Origin: Lachnospiraceae bacterium
Lineage (GTDB): Bacteria; Bacillota; Clostridia; Lachnospirales; Lachnospiraceae
Direction of reading: 5' to 3'
Assembly (NCBI GenBank): GCA_014804245.1
Contig: JAAVAE010000005.1
Span: 1 to 64,000 of the forward strand
DNA length: 64,000 bases
Part shown: piece after piece, positions 9,348-18,955 of the stretch
How the letters are laid out: every line of letters starts with the position of its first letter
Numbering within the stretch: the stretch's first letter is position 1
Program-made: the position numbers and the translations under genes
The notes under the pieces: model-generated
Told to the model about the DNA's origin: nothing
Databases searched by the model: none
The model's input: only the letters and a program-made list of their open reading frames with translations

Positions 9348-11084
9348 ATGAAGAAAAGGCGGCAGCTAAAATGGAGCATGATCACAATGTTGACGGTAGG
9401 CTGGTTTATTCCCTTGCTTATTTTATCGGTGACGGTCTTCTTTTTTGTGGATTACCAGATTAATAAACAATTGGAAAAAACGATTGTCACGTCGTCAGAC
9501 AAGGTGGTGGAAATCTGCCAGATGCGGATTGATGATGCGGTAGCGGCATCTAAATCGGCCTCCTATCTTCCCACGATCCGGGAATGTTATGGGCGTTATC
9601 TGACAGATCATGATGAAAATAAATTAAAACAGGATGTGGCGCTTTTCCTCACGCAGCAGTACCGGTACAATACCGACATCAATATGACGGCGCTCTATTT
9701 TACCAATGACCCTGAAACAATTTATTACTGTTATACCAATGACAACAGGGTCTCATATACGGCGGTGCAGGCATTCAAAGAAAATGCAAAGGAAACCGTG
9801 CAGCAGCATGCGCCCGGAATTGACACGGATATTGCTTTTCTGACTATTGCAGACAGAGTGTATCTTGTCAGAAACATTATGGACAGCAAGTTTCATGCAT
9901 ATGCAGTGATTGTCATGGAGCTCAATATGGAGAATATTTTAATGGGGCTTGATGGAGTGTGGGGATTTAAAGCAGGCGATGTGTTTGTGGACGGAGTGTC
10001 TATTCTGAATGAGGATGTATCTGATCCATACATAGACGTTTTTCCCCAGCGGATTATGCGCAGCAGTCATTATGAGAGGAATTTGTCAGAAGCCTATGTA
10101 TATAAGAAGGTGGAGAGCAACAGGCATCGGTTTTCCTATATGATTCTTCTGGATTCCTCCGTTATTGTCAGTGAAATGGATACGATTAAATATGTGTTTT
10201 ATCTTTTAATTGGATTTATGGTTCCGCTTATCATGGTCATATTCTGGTTTTTCCATAAACGCGTAAATATGCCGATCAGGCTGCTGCGGAAGGCACATAA
10301 GGAGATTGAAAAGGAAAATTACGGGTATCAGATCAATGTGGATGACAGTGACGAAGAATTTTATGACCTTGGCAATGCTTTTAACAGCATGTCCAATACG
10401 CTGAAAAATCAATTTGAAAAAAACTATTTGGAAGAATTGGCTTTGCGGGACGCCAATATCATGGCATTACAGTCTCAGATCAATCCGCATTTCCTGAATA
10501 ACACGTTGGAAATCATAAATTGGGAAGCAAGACTTACGGGAAATTACAAAGTCAGCAATATGATAGAGGCATTATCCACCATGCTTGAGGCCACCATGAA
10601 CCGGAAAAAGGAGCAGCTTATTCCGTTGGCGGAGGAGCTTGGGTATGTGGAGGCTTATTTGTATATCATTGCTCAGAGGTATGGGGATAATTTTCAGGTG
10701 GAGAAGGAAATCGATGAGAGCCTTCTAAGGGTAAAGGTTCCCAGACTGATCATCCAGCCGATCATTGAAAATGCAGTGGAGCATGGTATGGACATCAGGC
10801 GTAAGGGAAAGATAAAGCTTACTGTGAGGAAAGAAGAACAGATGCTTGTGATAGAGGTGATGGATAACGGGAAACTGACGCGGGAGTCAAGAAGAAAGAT
10901 TGATGAGCTTCTATATGCAGAAAGTACAACAGATACTTCATCGCTCAGTCTAGGCATTCGCAATGTGAATAAAAGACTGAAGATCATTTATGGACAGGAG
11001 TGCGGACTTACCATCAAAAGTAACAAAGATGATCATACGGTGAGTACAATTTTGGTCAAAATAAACAAGGAAGGAGAGCAATAA
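9348..11084 (+). CDS. Sensor histidine kinase, LytS/YesM type
   Basis: 578 residues from ATG 9348, which follows AAGGAGG by a normal spacing; a GTG at 9306 is also in frame but has no site. Membrane segment near residues 12-34, an extracytoplasmic sensor region of Cache-like size, second membrane segment near 283-303, HAMP linker, then a His_kinase region with the phosphoacceptor motif SQINPHFLNN (His381) and an ATPase domain with the N-box PIIENAVEHG. It sits before a sugar ABC transporter whose last gene is followed by the cognate-looking response regulator, so it probably senses an extracellular sugar. Confidence 0.9.
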   Translation: MKKRRQLKWSMITMLTVGWFIPLLILSVTVFFFVDYQINKQLEKTIVTSSDKVVEICQMRIDDAVAASKSASYLPTIRECYGRYLTDHDENKLKQDVALFLTQQYRYNTDINMTALYFTNDPETIYYCYTNDNRVSYTAVQAFKENAKETVQQHAPGIDTDIAFLTIADRVYLVRNIMDSKFHAYAVIVMELNMENILMGLDGVWGFKAGDVFVDGVSILNEDVSDPYIDVFPQRIMRSSHYERNLSEAYVYKKVESNRHRFSYMILLDSSVIVSEMDTIKYVFYLLIGFMVPLIMVIFWFFHKRVNMPIRLLRKAHKEIEKENYGYQINVDDSDEEFYDLGNAFNSMSNTLKNQFEKNYLEELALRDANIMALQSQINPHFLNNTLEIINWEARLTGNYKVSNMIEALSTMLEATMNRKKEQLIPLAEELGYVEAYLYIIAQRYGDNFQVEKEIDESLLRVKVPRLIIQPIIENAVEHGMDIRRKGKIKLTVRKEEQMLVIEVMDNGKLTRESRRKIDELLYAESTTDTSSLSLGIRNVNKRLKIIYGQECGLTIKSNKDDHTVSTILVKINKEGEQ

Positions 11085-11191
11085 AAGACAAATAATCACA
11101 AGTCTAATCATTAACCTTTGCATCTGGATAATATATTATGGATATAGATGGAACACAAAGATTCTATAATGAAATCCAGGGAGGGAAACAT

Positions 11192-12520
11192 ATGAAAAAA
11201 AGAATATTATCACTCATTTTAGCATCTGCAATGGTATGCTCTTTGGCAGGCTGCGGAAGCAAAGAGACCGGAAACAGTGCAGATCATTCAGTGGAACTTA
11301 ATGTAACTACCACATTTGCAGGTGAAGATGGGAATGCACAGAACTTTAAAACAGCTGTAGATGAATGGTGTAAGCAGACCGGTAACACTGTAGCAGATAC
11401 TTCCGCTACTTCCGATGAAACATTTAAGACACGCGTGATCACAGACTTTGAAACCGGTTCAGAACCGGATGTGCTCTTCTTCTTCAATGGGGCGGATGCA
11501 AACAGTTTCATCGAGGCCGGCAAGGTGGTTTCTATTGATGAGATCAGGGCAGAATTTCCTGACTATGCAGGCAACATGAATGATGATCTGATTGCGGATT
11601 CCCTAGTTGACGGTAAGAAATATGCAGTGCCTGTCAATGGATATTGGGAAGCGATGTTCGTCAATACAGAGGTTCTGGATGCAGCAGGAGTGACACTTCC
11701 CGGTGCAGGCTATACATGGGATCAATTTAAAGAAGATTGTCAGAAGATTAAAGATGCAGGGTACGCACCGATTGCATGCGCACTTGGAAATATTCCTCAT
11801 TACTGGTGGGAATTTTCCATCTTTAACCACACGTCGCCTGAGACACATTTAAATATTCCGGAATCCGTTGACAGTGCTCAGGGAGCAGCATGGGTGGCAG
11901 GTATGGAAGATATCAAGGAGCTGTATGAAGCTGGATTCTTCCCGGAGAACACATTATCCGCAACGGACGATGAAACCTTTGCAATGTTTACAGAAGGCAA
12001 GGCAGCATTTTTGATTGACGGTTCATGGAAAGTCGGCGGTATCGTAAATGCATGCCAGTCCGATCCAGAAGATCCGTCCACATTAGATACAGATAAGCTT
12101 GCGAAATTTGATGTGACATACGTACCCGGCCAGGGAGATAGAAAGGCAACTGATTTAATAGGCGGTCTGTCAATGGGATACTACATCACTAAAAAAGCTT
12201 GGGAAGACCCCGACAAGAAGGCAGCAGCAGTAAGCTTTGTTTCCTACATGACTTCAGATGATATTGTTCCTGTGTTTGCACAGCATACAGCTTCCGCACT
12301 GAAAAATGCGCCGGAAGTAGATGAATCGGCATTCAATCCTTTACAGGTAAAGGCAATGGAGATGATGTCGGGCGTTACTTCCCTGACAGGGGCAGTACAG
12401 GATGTCTTCCAGGGTGACTGCCGAGTTTCCACTTTCGACGGTATGCCGGAAATCGTTACAGGCAGGGTATCGGCAGAGGATGCAGTGGCAGAAGGTCTTG
12501 ATGCATATCATGCACAGTAA
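11192..12520 (+). CDS. Sugar ABC transporter substrate-binding lipoprotein
   Basis: 442 residues from ATG 11192, preceded by AGGGAGGG (11178-11185). An upstream in-frame start at 11138 would bury the signal peptide. Lipoprotein signal with lipobox LAGC, then a family-1 extracellular solute-binding domain (DVLFFFNG, aromatic-rich binding clefts such as NGYWEAMF and HYWWEF). It captures a mono- or oligosaccharide for the two permeases downstream. Next to cellobiose phosphorylase, a beta-glucoside ligand is plausible but not shown. Confidence 0.9.
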   Translation: MKKRILSLILASAMVCSLAGCGSKETGNSADHSVELNVTTTFAGEDGNAQNFKTAVDEWCKQTGNTVADTSATSDETFKTRVITDFETGSEPDVLFFFNGADANSFIEAGKVVSIDEIRAEFPDYAGNMNDDLIADSLVDGKKYAVPVNGYWEAMFVNTEVLDAAGVTLPGAGYTWDQFKEDCQKIKDAGYAPIACALGNIPHYWWEFSIFNHTSPETHLNIPESVDSAQGAAWVAGMEDIKELYEAGFFPENTLSATDDETFAMFTEGKAAFLIDGSWKVGGIVNACQSDPEDPSTLDTDKLAKFDVTYVPGQGDRKATDLIGGLSMGYYITKKAWEDPDKKAAAVSFVSYMTSDDIVPVFAQHTASALKNAPEVDESAFNPLQVKAMEMMSGVTSLTGAVQDVFQGDCRVSTFDGMPEIVTGRVSAEDAVAEGLDAYHAQ

Positions 12521-12551
12521 GATAGAAAAGCAGTAAGTAAGATAGAAAAGA

Positions 12552-12580
12552 AGGACCGGAGGCAGAATGCTTCCGGTCCT
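12552..12580 (+). promoter_or_regulatory. Intercistronic hairpin between binding protein and permease genes
   Basis: AGGACCGGA (12552-12560) pairs with TCCGGTCCT (12572-12580) and lacks a U-tract. Such stems after binding-protein genes usually stabilise the upstream mRNA and lower permease expression. A direct repeat of TAAGATAGAAAAG lies just upstream (about 12519 and 12538). Confidence 0.55.
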
Positions 12581-12603
12581 CACGATAAGGTAAGGAGGTT
12601 GTT

Positions 12604-13491
12604 ATGGGCGCGAGTATCTACAAAAACAAAAAACCTTTACTTGTTTTCCTGCTTCCGGCATTTCTTTTTATGGCTGTTTATCTGTATTATCCTTTCTTCA
12701 AGAATATCATAAACAGTTTCCAGCAGATTAAAATGTTGGGGCAAGTTGAAGCGCAGTGGAATGATCCATGGTATACAAATTATGTGGAACTGGTACACGA
12801 TCCGGTTGTTCTGACTTCACTTAAAAATACTCTGATCATGATGTTGGTGACAATCGTCGGTCAGGTAGGGATTGCGCTTATTCTGGCACTGCTGGTAGAC
12901 AACATCCGAATGGGGGCAAAGTTTTTCAGGACAGTTTTCTTTTTCCCAATTGTAATTTCAGCTACGGCGCTGGGCTTATTGTTCAACCTGATCTTCCTTT
13001 ATGATAAGGGAATGTTGAATCAGATTCTTGAATCTTTAGGAAAAACCACGCTGACAGACTGGAAGAGTGAAGGGATTGCGCTGGTTACCATGATGCTGCC
13101 GGTTATGTGGCAGTATGTAGGCTTTTATTTTGTAATCATGATTACGGGGCTGAATAATATTTCAGAAGAACTATATGAATCTGCGTCTATTGACGGTGCA
13201 ACAAGATTTCAGAGGGTCAGATATATTTCCCTTCCGCTTCTGCATAATGTGCTATGTACCTGCGTAGTGCTGGCGGTGACGGGTGCCCTTAAGGTATTCG
13301 ATCTTCCGTGGACCATGTTCCCAAAAGGAATGCCTATGAAGACCACTTTTCTCACAGGAACTTATATGTATTACCAGACGATGGAGGCAAAGAATGTGGA
13401 TTATGGTTCGACGCTTGCCATTATGCTTGTAATACTTGGGATTATCACATCCAAGGTAGTACATATGATCTTTAAGGAAAAAGACTATTAA
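12604..13491 (+). CDS. Sugar ABC transporter permease, MalF/UgpA-like
   Basis: 295 residues with about six membrane segments. The EAA loop, EELYESASIDGATRFQRVRYISLP, that contacts the ATPase is near residues 192-215. TAAGGAGG lies just before the start. It pairs with the second permease 15 nt downstream. No ATPase gene is in the cluster, so a shared MsmK/UgpC-type ATPase encoded elsewhere is likely, as is common in Firmicutes. Confidence 0.92.
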   Translation: MGASIYKNKKPLLVFLLPAFLFMAVYLYYPFFKNIINSFQQIKMLGQVEAQWNDPWYTNYVELVHDPVVLTSLKNTLIMMLVTIVGQVGIALILALLVDNIRMGAKFFRTVFFFPIVISATALGLLFNLIFLYDKGMLNQILESLGKTTLTDWKSEGIALVTMMLPVMWQYVGFYFVIMITGLNNISEELYESASIDGATRFQRVRYISLPLLHNVLCTCVVLAVTGALKVFDLPWTMFPKGMPMKTTFLTGTYMYYQTMEAKNVDYGSTLAIMLVILGIITSKVVHMIFKEKDY

Positions 13492-13506
13492 AAGGAGGGG
13501 AATCAG

Positions 13507-14364
13507 ATGAAGAAGAAAAGAGTGAGTATATCATCCATTATCATATATATCCTGCTGATCTTCTGGGCATTGACGACGATTTACCCGATTATCTGGGTCA
13601 TACAGAATTCTTTTAAGGCAAAGGATAAGATTCTGGCAGATTCCTTTTCTATTCCTACAGGTGAATTGTTTACCCTTGCCAATTACAGAAAAGCATTTAA
13701 CAATTTAAATATTCTGGGAGCATATAAGAACAGCATTTTTATTTCAACGTTAGTGGCGCTTTTAGTTGTTATTCTGGCAGGGATGGCATCGTTTGCACTT
13801 GTCAGGTATTCTTTTAAGCTGAAAAAAACTTTACAATCGCTGGTAATGGCTGGTATGATGTTTCCTGTATTTGCTACGGTCATTCCGGTATTTAGCATGG
13901 AGGCCAGGTGGGGAATCGTGAACACCAGCAACTGGTGGCTTACAATGCTGTCGGTTATTTTGCCTCAGGTAGCAGGTAATCTCTCTTTTGCAATCGTGGT
14001 TCTCACAGGATTCATCAAGGGGCTTCCGGTTGAATTGGAGGAGGCAGCATTTATGGAAGGCTGCAATGCATTTCAGATTTTCTTTAAGGTAATCGTACCG
14101 ATTACAAAACCATCCTTTGCAACGGTGGCGATTTTCTCTTTCCTTTGGAGCTATAATGATTTGTTCACACAGATGTTCTATTTGAGGAGACCGGAAATGC
14201 AGGGAATTACCGTACTGCTCAATCGGCTGACTTCACAGGAAGGCACGAACTATGGTCTTATGGCAGCAGCCGTTACCCTTGTGGTGGTGCCGGTGGTAAT
14301 CGTATATATCTTCCTGCAGAAATATATTATTAAAGGCATGACGGCAGGTGCAATCAAGGGTTGA
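13507..14364 (+). CDS. Sugar ABC transporter permease, MalG-like
   Basis: 285 residues, about six membrane segments, with the EAA loop ELEEAAFMEGCNAFQIFFKVIVP around residues 178-200. AAGGAGGGG precedes the start at 13507. It is the inner half of the permease pair. The C-terminus ends IKGMTAGAIKG, the typical MalG-family tail. Confidence 0.92.
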   Translation: MKKKRVSISSIIIYILLIFWALTTIYPIIWVIQNSFKAKDKILADSFSIPTGELFTLANYRKAFNNLNILGAYKNSIFISTLVALLVVILAGMASFALVRYSFKLKKTLQSLVMAGMMFPVFATVIPVFSMEARWGIVNTSNWWLTMLSVILPQVAGNLSFAIVVLTGFIKGLPVELEEAAFMEGCNAFQIFFKVIVPITKPSFATVAIFSFLWSYNDLFTQMFYLRRPEMQGITVLLNRLTSQEGTNYGLMAAAVTLVVVPVVIVYIFLQKYIIKGMTAGAIKG

Positions 14365-14399
14365 CAGCAAGGTGAAGGGGAAGCGAGGCTGGGAAATCT

Positions 14400-15206
14400 A
14401 TGTATAAAGTTGTGATTATTGATGATGAACCGATTATAGTGGAAGGCTTGAGTAAAGGTGTGAACTGGGCAGAAGTCGGCTGTCAGGTAATCGGTACAGC
14501 CTATAGCGGAGAAGAGGGGTTGAAGCTAATCAGGGATGCAAGCCCGGATATTATTTTTTCGGATATCAGGATGCCCTATATGGATGGGCTTACCATGATT
14601 GCTGCCGTTAAGTCGGAATTTCCGGATACGCAGATTGCCATACTTACAGGATACCGGGACTTTGATTATGCCCAAAAAGCAATCAGGCTGGGCGTCACCA
14701 GATTCCTTTTAAAGCCATCAAAGATGGATGAGATAGAAGAAGCACTCTGTGCAATGACAAAGAAGCTGGATGAGGCGGGCGGAGGACGGAAGAAAGAACC
14801 GGAATGGGAAGAACGGTCAGAAAATGCCCCGGAAAATGAGGATGATCATAGAGGACAGCAGGAAGAAGCAGCAGGGGAGTGTGCTGCCAGCAGTTATATT
14901 GTGAAGAATGCAGTTGAATATATAGAAACGCATTATAAAGAGAAACTAAAGCTGTCGGATGTGGCGGATCAGGTCTATGTGAGCCAGTGGCATTTAAGCA
15001 AACTCATGAACCGGTATCTGGATCAGAGTTTTTCGGATATTTTAAATGGAGTGCGTATCAACAAGGCAAAAGAACTATTGAAAGACCCTGCCCTGCGAAT
15101 CGGCGATATTGCGGATGAAGTGGGATTTTTAGATATGGCGCACTTTTCAAGGGTGTTCAAAAAGATTGTGGGGATATCTGCTAATGAATACCGGAATCAT
15201 CTGTAA
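14400..15206 (+). CDS. Response regulator with AraC-type DNA-binding domain (YesN-like)
   Basis: 268 residues. Receiver domain 1-120 has the acidic pair DDEP, phosphoacceptor Asp55 in FSDIRMPYMDG and Lys at LKPSK. A charged Glu-rich linker (about 125-160) leads to two helix-turn-helix units with the AraC signature IGDIADEVGFLDMAHFSRVFKK at the C-terminus. It should be the partner of the kinase at 9348-11084, on the far side of the transporter genes it probably controls. A terminator follows. Confidence 0.92.
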   Translation: MYKVVIIDDEPIIVEGLSKGVNWAEVGCQVIGTAYSGEEGLKLIRDASPDIIFSDIRMPYMDGLTMIAAVKSEFPDTQIAILTGYRDFDYAQKAIRLGVTRFLLKPSKMDEIEEALCAMTKKLDEAGGGRKKEPEWEERSENAPENEDDHRGQQEEAAGECAASSYIVKNAVEYIETHYKEKLKLSDVADQVYVSQWHLSKLMNRYLDQSFSDILNGVRINKAKELLKDPALRIGDIADEVGFLDMAHFSRVFKKIVGISANEYRNHL

Positions 15207-15245
15207 AAAATGTTGGTTTTCAAAATTCAGATTGTATTTTCTTTT

Positions 15246-15285
15246 CTTGCCCTTGTGAGCGATTTACAAGGGCAAGTTTATTTTG
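15246..15285 (+). terminator. Rho-independent terminator of the sugar transport operon
   Basis: CTTGCCCTTGT (15246-15256) pairs with ACAAGGGCAAG (15266-15276), 11 bp, followed by TTTATTTTG. Confidence 0.85.
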
Positions 15286-15436
15286 TACTGTTTTAATGAG
15301 TCTTGTCAAATATATTCATTGTGCAAATTCACTAAATTTATTTGACGCTATTTTGCTAATAGTACTAAAGTTACAATTGTTTGAAAATTTATATGGACAA
15401 AGAAAAAGATTAATGATACTATGTAAACAACGAACT

Positions 15437-15472
15437 GGAAACGTTTCCGGTAACGTTACTGGTAACGTTTTC
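15437..15472. promoter_or_regulatory. Three tandem 12-bp palindromic operator-like repeats
   Basis: Three consecutive 12-bp units with no spacer: GGAAACGTTTCC (a perfect palindrome), GGTAACGTTACT and GGTAACGTTTTC. All have a central AACGTT. The first resembles LacI/GalR-family half-sites around a central CG. They end 79 bp upstream of the chemoreceptor start. The 345-bp gap 15207-15551 otherwise holds only the upstream terminator. A reading frame crossing the units (15296-15502) would encode Gly-Asn-Val repeats and is probably incidental. Confidence 0.6.
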
Positions 15473-15551
15473 GAGCACGGCAGATATATGCTGATGCATT
15501 AGTAGGGTAACTATATTCTGGCAGGAAAGGAAAATTAGGAGGAAAGAAAAT

Positions 15552-17030
15552 ATGCAGGTACAATCGATGAAAAATGAGGAAAAGCTTATAAATAATATCA
15601 TGTTTATTTATATTCTGGGCGTAGGAATTGCGGGCTGGGGTTTTGTTATGATTTTATTGAACGGCGGAATACGAGAGTGCATTTTTCTATTGTCCGGCGT
15701 ATTTGCGATTCTGACAAAGGTTTTTGAGAATCAGTTAGGCGGTAAAGCAAAGTATATATATGCCTGTATACCGCCCATCATGGGTGCCGTTACGGTAGCA
15801 TTCTGCGGATCAAGTCCAAGTCCGGGTTATATATGTATAACGCATTACTATTTTGTAACGACATTGTTGTTAGTACCATACTATGAACAAAAGCTGCTTA
15901 AGGTAAGCGCAGCCGTTACTGCTGTGGTAAATGCAGGTATGATGATTGCATTTCCGGCAGGTTTTTTGAAACTCCATAATGTAATTGGATGGATTTTTAC
16001 AGGAATTGTTTATGTGATATTGGTTGCGGCATGTTGCTTTATCAGCTATCGTGCAACTGTGCTGTTCGGCTTGGTGGAAGAAAAAGGGAAAGAAGTAGAA
16101 AAGATTCTGAATTCAGTTGAAGTGTTATCGGAAAGACTGTGCACGGCAGGTTCTTCTCTTTTACAGGTTTCTGAAAATGAAAGTGCATCGGCAGAAGAAT
16201 TGGCGGCGACGAGTGAAGAGTTAGTGAAAAACAGCAATAGGCTCAGTGGAAAAACGGATGAGAGCATGACGAACTTAAGCGAGTTAAAGCAATGGGAAAG
16301 CGTTGTTGCCGATAATGTGGAGCAGGTTGAAACTGCATCTAAGGATTTGCTGAACAAATCAAAAGAAAATGAAAAGCTCTTAAATGATTTACATGCCATC
16401 AACGGGGAAGTATCAGAATCCATGAAGCAGACGACGGATGTGGCACAAAATCTGTCCGATGCAGTGCAGGAAATAGGTGTTACCCTGAAATTAATCAGTG
16501 ATATTTCCTCGTCTACAAACCTGCTTGCATTAAATGCTTCCATTGAAGCGGCAAGAGCGGGTGAGGCAGGAAGAGGATTTGCCGTAGTTGCAACGGAAGT
16601 AGGCAATCTTGCAAACAGTACACAGGAATCACTTCGAGTTGTTGAGTCAGTTATTGAACGGGTACAGCAAAATGTTGAGGAAATTACGAGACAGGTGGAG
16701 GAAAATTCTTCTAAACTGGGCACCCAGAATGAATATTTTTCCAATGTATTTAAGAGTATGCAGGATATGACGTCCTTGCTTAATGTTTCGGTTGATGCAA
16801 TCGGTACATTGGGCGATACTTACAGTAAGCAGGCGACTGTGATTGAAAAGACGGTATCCATCAATCAGGATATTGCCGAAAATATTAAAAATGAGATTGA
16901 CCAGTTTAATTCTATTAATACTATGGCGGAAGGAAATGCAGGCGATACGGCAGAAGTTTCCGCACAGGCAAATGCAATTAATGAGATGGTTGACGAAATG
17001 AACAAACTGTTCCAACATAAAGAATCATAA
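15552..17030 (+). CDS. Methyl-accepting chemotaxis protein with polytopic membrane domain, no HAMP
   Basis: 492 residues. AGGAGGA lies 8 nt before the start. The first about 175 residues form five or six membrane segments instead of a periplasmic sensor. A coiled-coil signalling domain follows directly, with the tip [20 protein letters not shown] and [15 protein letters not shown]. No HAMP domain is evident. The gene is flanked by its own terminator and tandem palindromic sites upstream, so it is likely expressed alone under specific control. The input could be membrane state or a small hydrophobic ligand; that is inference. Confidence 0.9.
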   Translation: MQVQSMKNEEKLINNIMFIYILGVGIAGWGFVMILLNGGIRECIFLLSGVFAILTKVFENQLGGKAKYIYACIPPIMGAVTVAFCGSSPSPGYICITHYYFVTTLLLVPYYEQKLLKVSAAVTAVVNAGMMIAFPAGFLKLHNVIGWIFTGIVYVILVAACCFISYRATVLFGLVEEKGKEVEKILNSVEVLSERLCTAGSSLLQVSENESASAEELAATSEELVKNSNRLSGKTDESMTNLSELKQWESVVADNVEQVETASKDLLNKSKENEKLLNDLHAINGEVSESMKQTTDVAQNLSDAVQEIGVTLKLISDISSSTNLLALNASIEAARAGEAGRGFAVVATEVGNLANSTQESLRVVESVIERVQQNVEEITRQVEENSSKLGTQNEYFSNVFKSMQDMTSLLNVSVDAIGTLGDTYSKQATVIEKTVSINQDIAENIKNEIDQFNSINTMAEGNAGDTAEVSAQANAINEMVDEMNKLFQHKES

Positions 17031-17060
17031 CTGGATGGTTATGAGATAACGAACTTTTAT

Positions 17061-17090
17061 ACTCCTCATGAAAATTCATGGGGAGTATTT
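17061..17090 (+). terminator. Rho-independent terminator after the chemoreceptor gene
   Basis: ACTCCTCATGAA pairs with TTCATGGGGAGT (one G-T wobble), followed by ATTTTAGG. Confidence 0.75.
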
Positions 17091-17107
17091 TAGGTATAGG
17101 AAAATAG

Positions 17108-17136
17108 TAGACACCAGACTTTAAAAGTAGTAAATT
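17108..17136 (+). promoter_or_regulatory. Candidate sigma-A promoter of gatCAB
   Basis: TAGACA (17108-17113), a 17-nt spacer and TAAATT (17131-17136), 53 bp before gatC. Each box deviates from consensus by one or two bases. Confidence 0.4.
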
Positions 17137-17188
17137 ATTGATAAGTGAAAATTTTTAGCGCTGCTTTGCAGGCAGAAAGGAAAATAAG

Positions 17189-17482
17189 ATGGCAAATATC
17201 ATTTCAGATGAAACCATTGAATACGTAGGAATTCTGGCAAAGCTTGAACTTTCAGGCGAAGAAAAAGAGCAGGCCAAAAAAGATATGGGAAGTATGCTGG
17301 ACTATATTGACAAACTGGGAGAACTGGACACGGAGGGCGTGGAGCCTATGTCCCATGTTTTTCCTGTGAAGAATGTATTTCGTGAGGATGTTGTAACTAA
17401 TGGAGATGTACGGGAGGAAATCTTAAAAAATGCCCCCGGCGAAAAGAACGGCATGTTTGTAGTGCCCCGCACATTTGAATAG
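17189..17482 (+). CDS. gatC: Asp-tRNA(Asn)/Glu-tRNA(Gln) amidotransferase subunit C
   Basis: 97 residues, usual GatC size. The helical N-terminus [20 protein letters not shown] and the C-terminal [15 protein letters not shown] are typical. GatC stabilises GatA within the GatCAB complex that amidates misacylated tRNA. First gene of gatCAB, 11 nt before gatA. Confidence 0.93.
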   Translation: MANIISDETIEYVGILAKLELSGEEKEQAKKDMGSMLDYIDKLGELDTEGVEPMSHVFPVKNVFREDVVTNGDVREEILKNAPGEKNGMFVVPRTFE

Positions 17483-17493
17483 GAGGACGGCAG

Positions 17494-18954
17494 ATGAATA
17501 TACTGGATATGACTGCTGTAAGCCTTGCAGCAGCAATTAAGAACAAAGAAGTGACAGTGAAGGAAGCCACGGAAGCGGTCCTTGCCCAGATTGAAAAGAA
17601 TGAAGATACTTTTCACTGCTATGTGACGGTAGACAGGGAAGGAGCGCTGCGTAAAGCAGAGGAAGTACAGAAAAAAATCGATGCAGGAGAACTTGACGGA
17701 TCCTTAGCGGGCGTACCGGTTGCCATTAAAGACAATATGTGCACCGAGGGGATGCTTACCACCTGTTCCTCAAAGATTCTCGGGAATTTTGTTCCCACAT
17801 TTTCTTCGGAAGCGGTGCTGAATCTGGAAAAAGCAGGTGCAGTGATTTTAGGCAAGACCAATATGGATGAATTTGCCATGGGCTCCACCACGGAGACCTC
17901 CGCCTATGGAGTGACTAAAAACCCATGGAACCCGGAACATGTACCGGGAGGTTCTTCGGGAGGAAGTGCAGCAGCAGTAGCTGCAAATGAATGCTTCTAT
18001 GCCCTTGGTTCGGATACAGGCGGTTCCATCCGTCAGCCCGCATCTTTCTGCGGAGTGGTGGGATTAAAACCCACTTATGGAAGAGTGTCCCGCTATGGAC
18101 TCATTGCCTATGGTTCATCTCTGGACCAGATTGGACCTCTTTGCAAGGACGTGACAGACTGCGCAGCGATTATGGAAATCATCGCCACTCATGATTCTAA
18201 AGATTCCACTTCTGTAGAGAGGGAGGACAGAGATTTTACGTCCGCGCTCGTAGAGGATGTGAAGGGAATGCGGATTGGTATCCCTAAGGATTACTTTGGA
18301 GAAGGTCTTGATCCGGAGGTTAGAAGTGCAGTTCTCAAGGCGGCAGAGGTTTTGAAGGAAAAAGGCGCCATCGTGGAAGAATTTGATTTAAGTCTGGTGG
18401 AATATGCAATTCCTACTTATTATACCATTGCGGCGGCAGAGGCAAGCTCCAATTTGGAACGCTTTGACGGTATCAAATACGGATACCGCACGGAAGAATA
18501 TGAGGGACTTCATAACATGTACAAGAAGTCACGTTCCGAAGGATTCGGTGCCGAAGTAAAGAGAAGAATCATGCTGGGCAGCTTTGTGTTGAGCTCAGGG
18601 TATTATGATGCTTATTATCTGAAAGCGCTGAGGGTGAAAGCACTGATCAAAAAAGCGTTTGACGAGGCATTTGCAAAATATGATGTGATTTTAGGACCGG
18701 TAGCGCCCACTACAGCTCCTAAGTTGGGAGAAAGCTTATCCGATCCCATTAAGATGTATCTGGGAGATATCTATACCATCTCCGTCAATCTGGCAGGTCT
18801 GCCGGGCTTAAGTATGCCCTGCGGTGTGGATTCCAAGGGACTGCCCATTGGACTGCAGCTGATTGGAGACTGCTTTAATGAAAAGAAACTGATTCAGACA
18901 GCCTACACTTACGAAAAGGCAAGAGGGGCATTTGGCAGAAAGGAGGACAAGTAG
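17494..18954 (+). CDS. gatA: Asp-tRNA(Asn)/Glu-tRNA(Gln) amidotransferase subunit A
   Basis: 486 residues, amidase-signature glutaminase that releases ammonia for transamidation. The Ser-cisSer-Lys triad is visible: Lys in GVPVAIKDN, serines in the GGSSGGSAAAVAAN loop and GSDTGGSIRQPA. AGGAGG precedes the start. Presence of both GatCAB and a glutaminyl-tRNA synthetase in this window means the complex may mainly serve Asn-tRNA here (inference). Confidence 0.96.
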   Translation: MNILDMTAVSLAAAIKNKEVTVKEATEAVLAQIEKNEDTFHCYVTVDREGALRKAEEVQKKIDAGELDGSLAGVPVAIKDNMCTEGMLTTCSSKILGNFVPTFSSEAVLNLEKAGAVILGKTNMDEFAMGSTTETSAYGVTKNPWNPEHVPGGSSGGSAAAVAANECFYALGSDTGGSIRQPASFCGVVGLKPTYGRVSRYGLIAYGSSLDQIGPLCKDVTDCAAIMEIIATHDSKDSTSVEREDRDFTSALVEDVKGMRIGIPKDYFGEGLDPEVRSAVLKAAEVLKEKGAIVEEFDLSLVEYAIPTYYTIAAAEASSNLERFDGIKYGYRTEEYEGLHNMYKKSRSEGFGAEVKRRIMLGSFVLSSGYYDAYYLKALRVKALIKKAFDEAFAKYDVILGPVAPTTAPKLGESLSDPIKMYLGDIYTISVNLAGLPGLSMPCGVDSKGLPIGLQLIGDCFNEKKLIQTAYTYEKARGAFGRKEDK

Positions 18955-18955
18955 T

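Noticed and set aside
15296-15502. 68-residue frame with Gly-Asn-Val repeats
   Set aside because: The repeat is simply the 12-bp palindromic units read as codons. There is no ribosome site before its start and no recognisable domain. A degraded phage gene fragment cannot be excluded.
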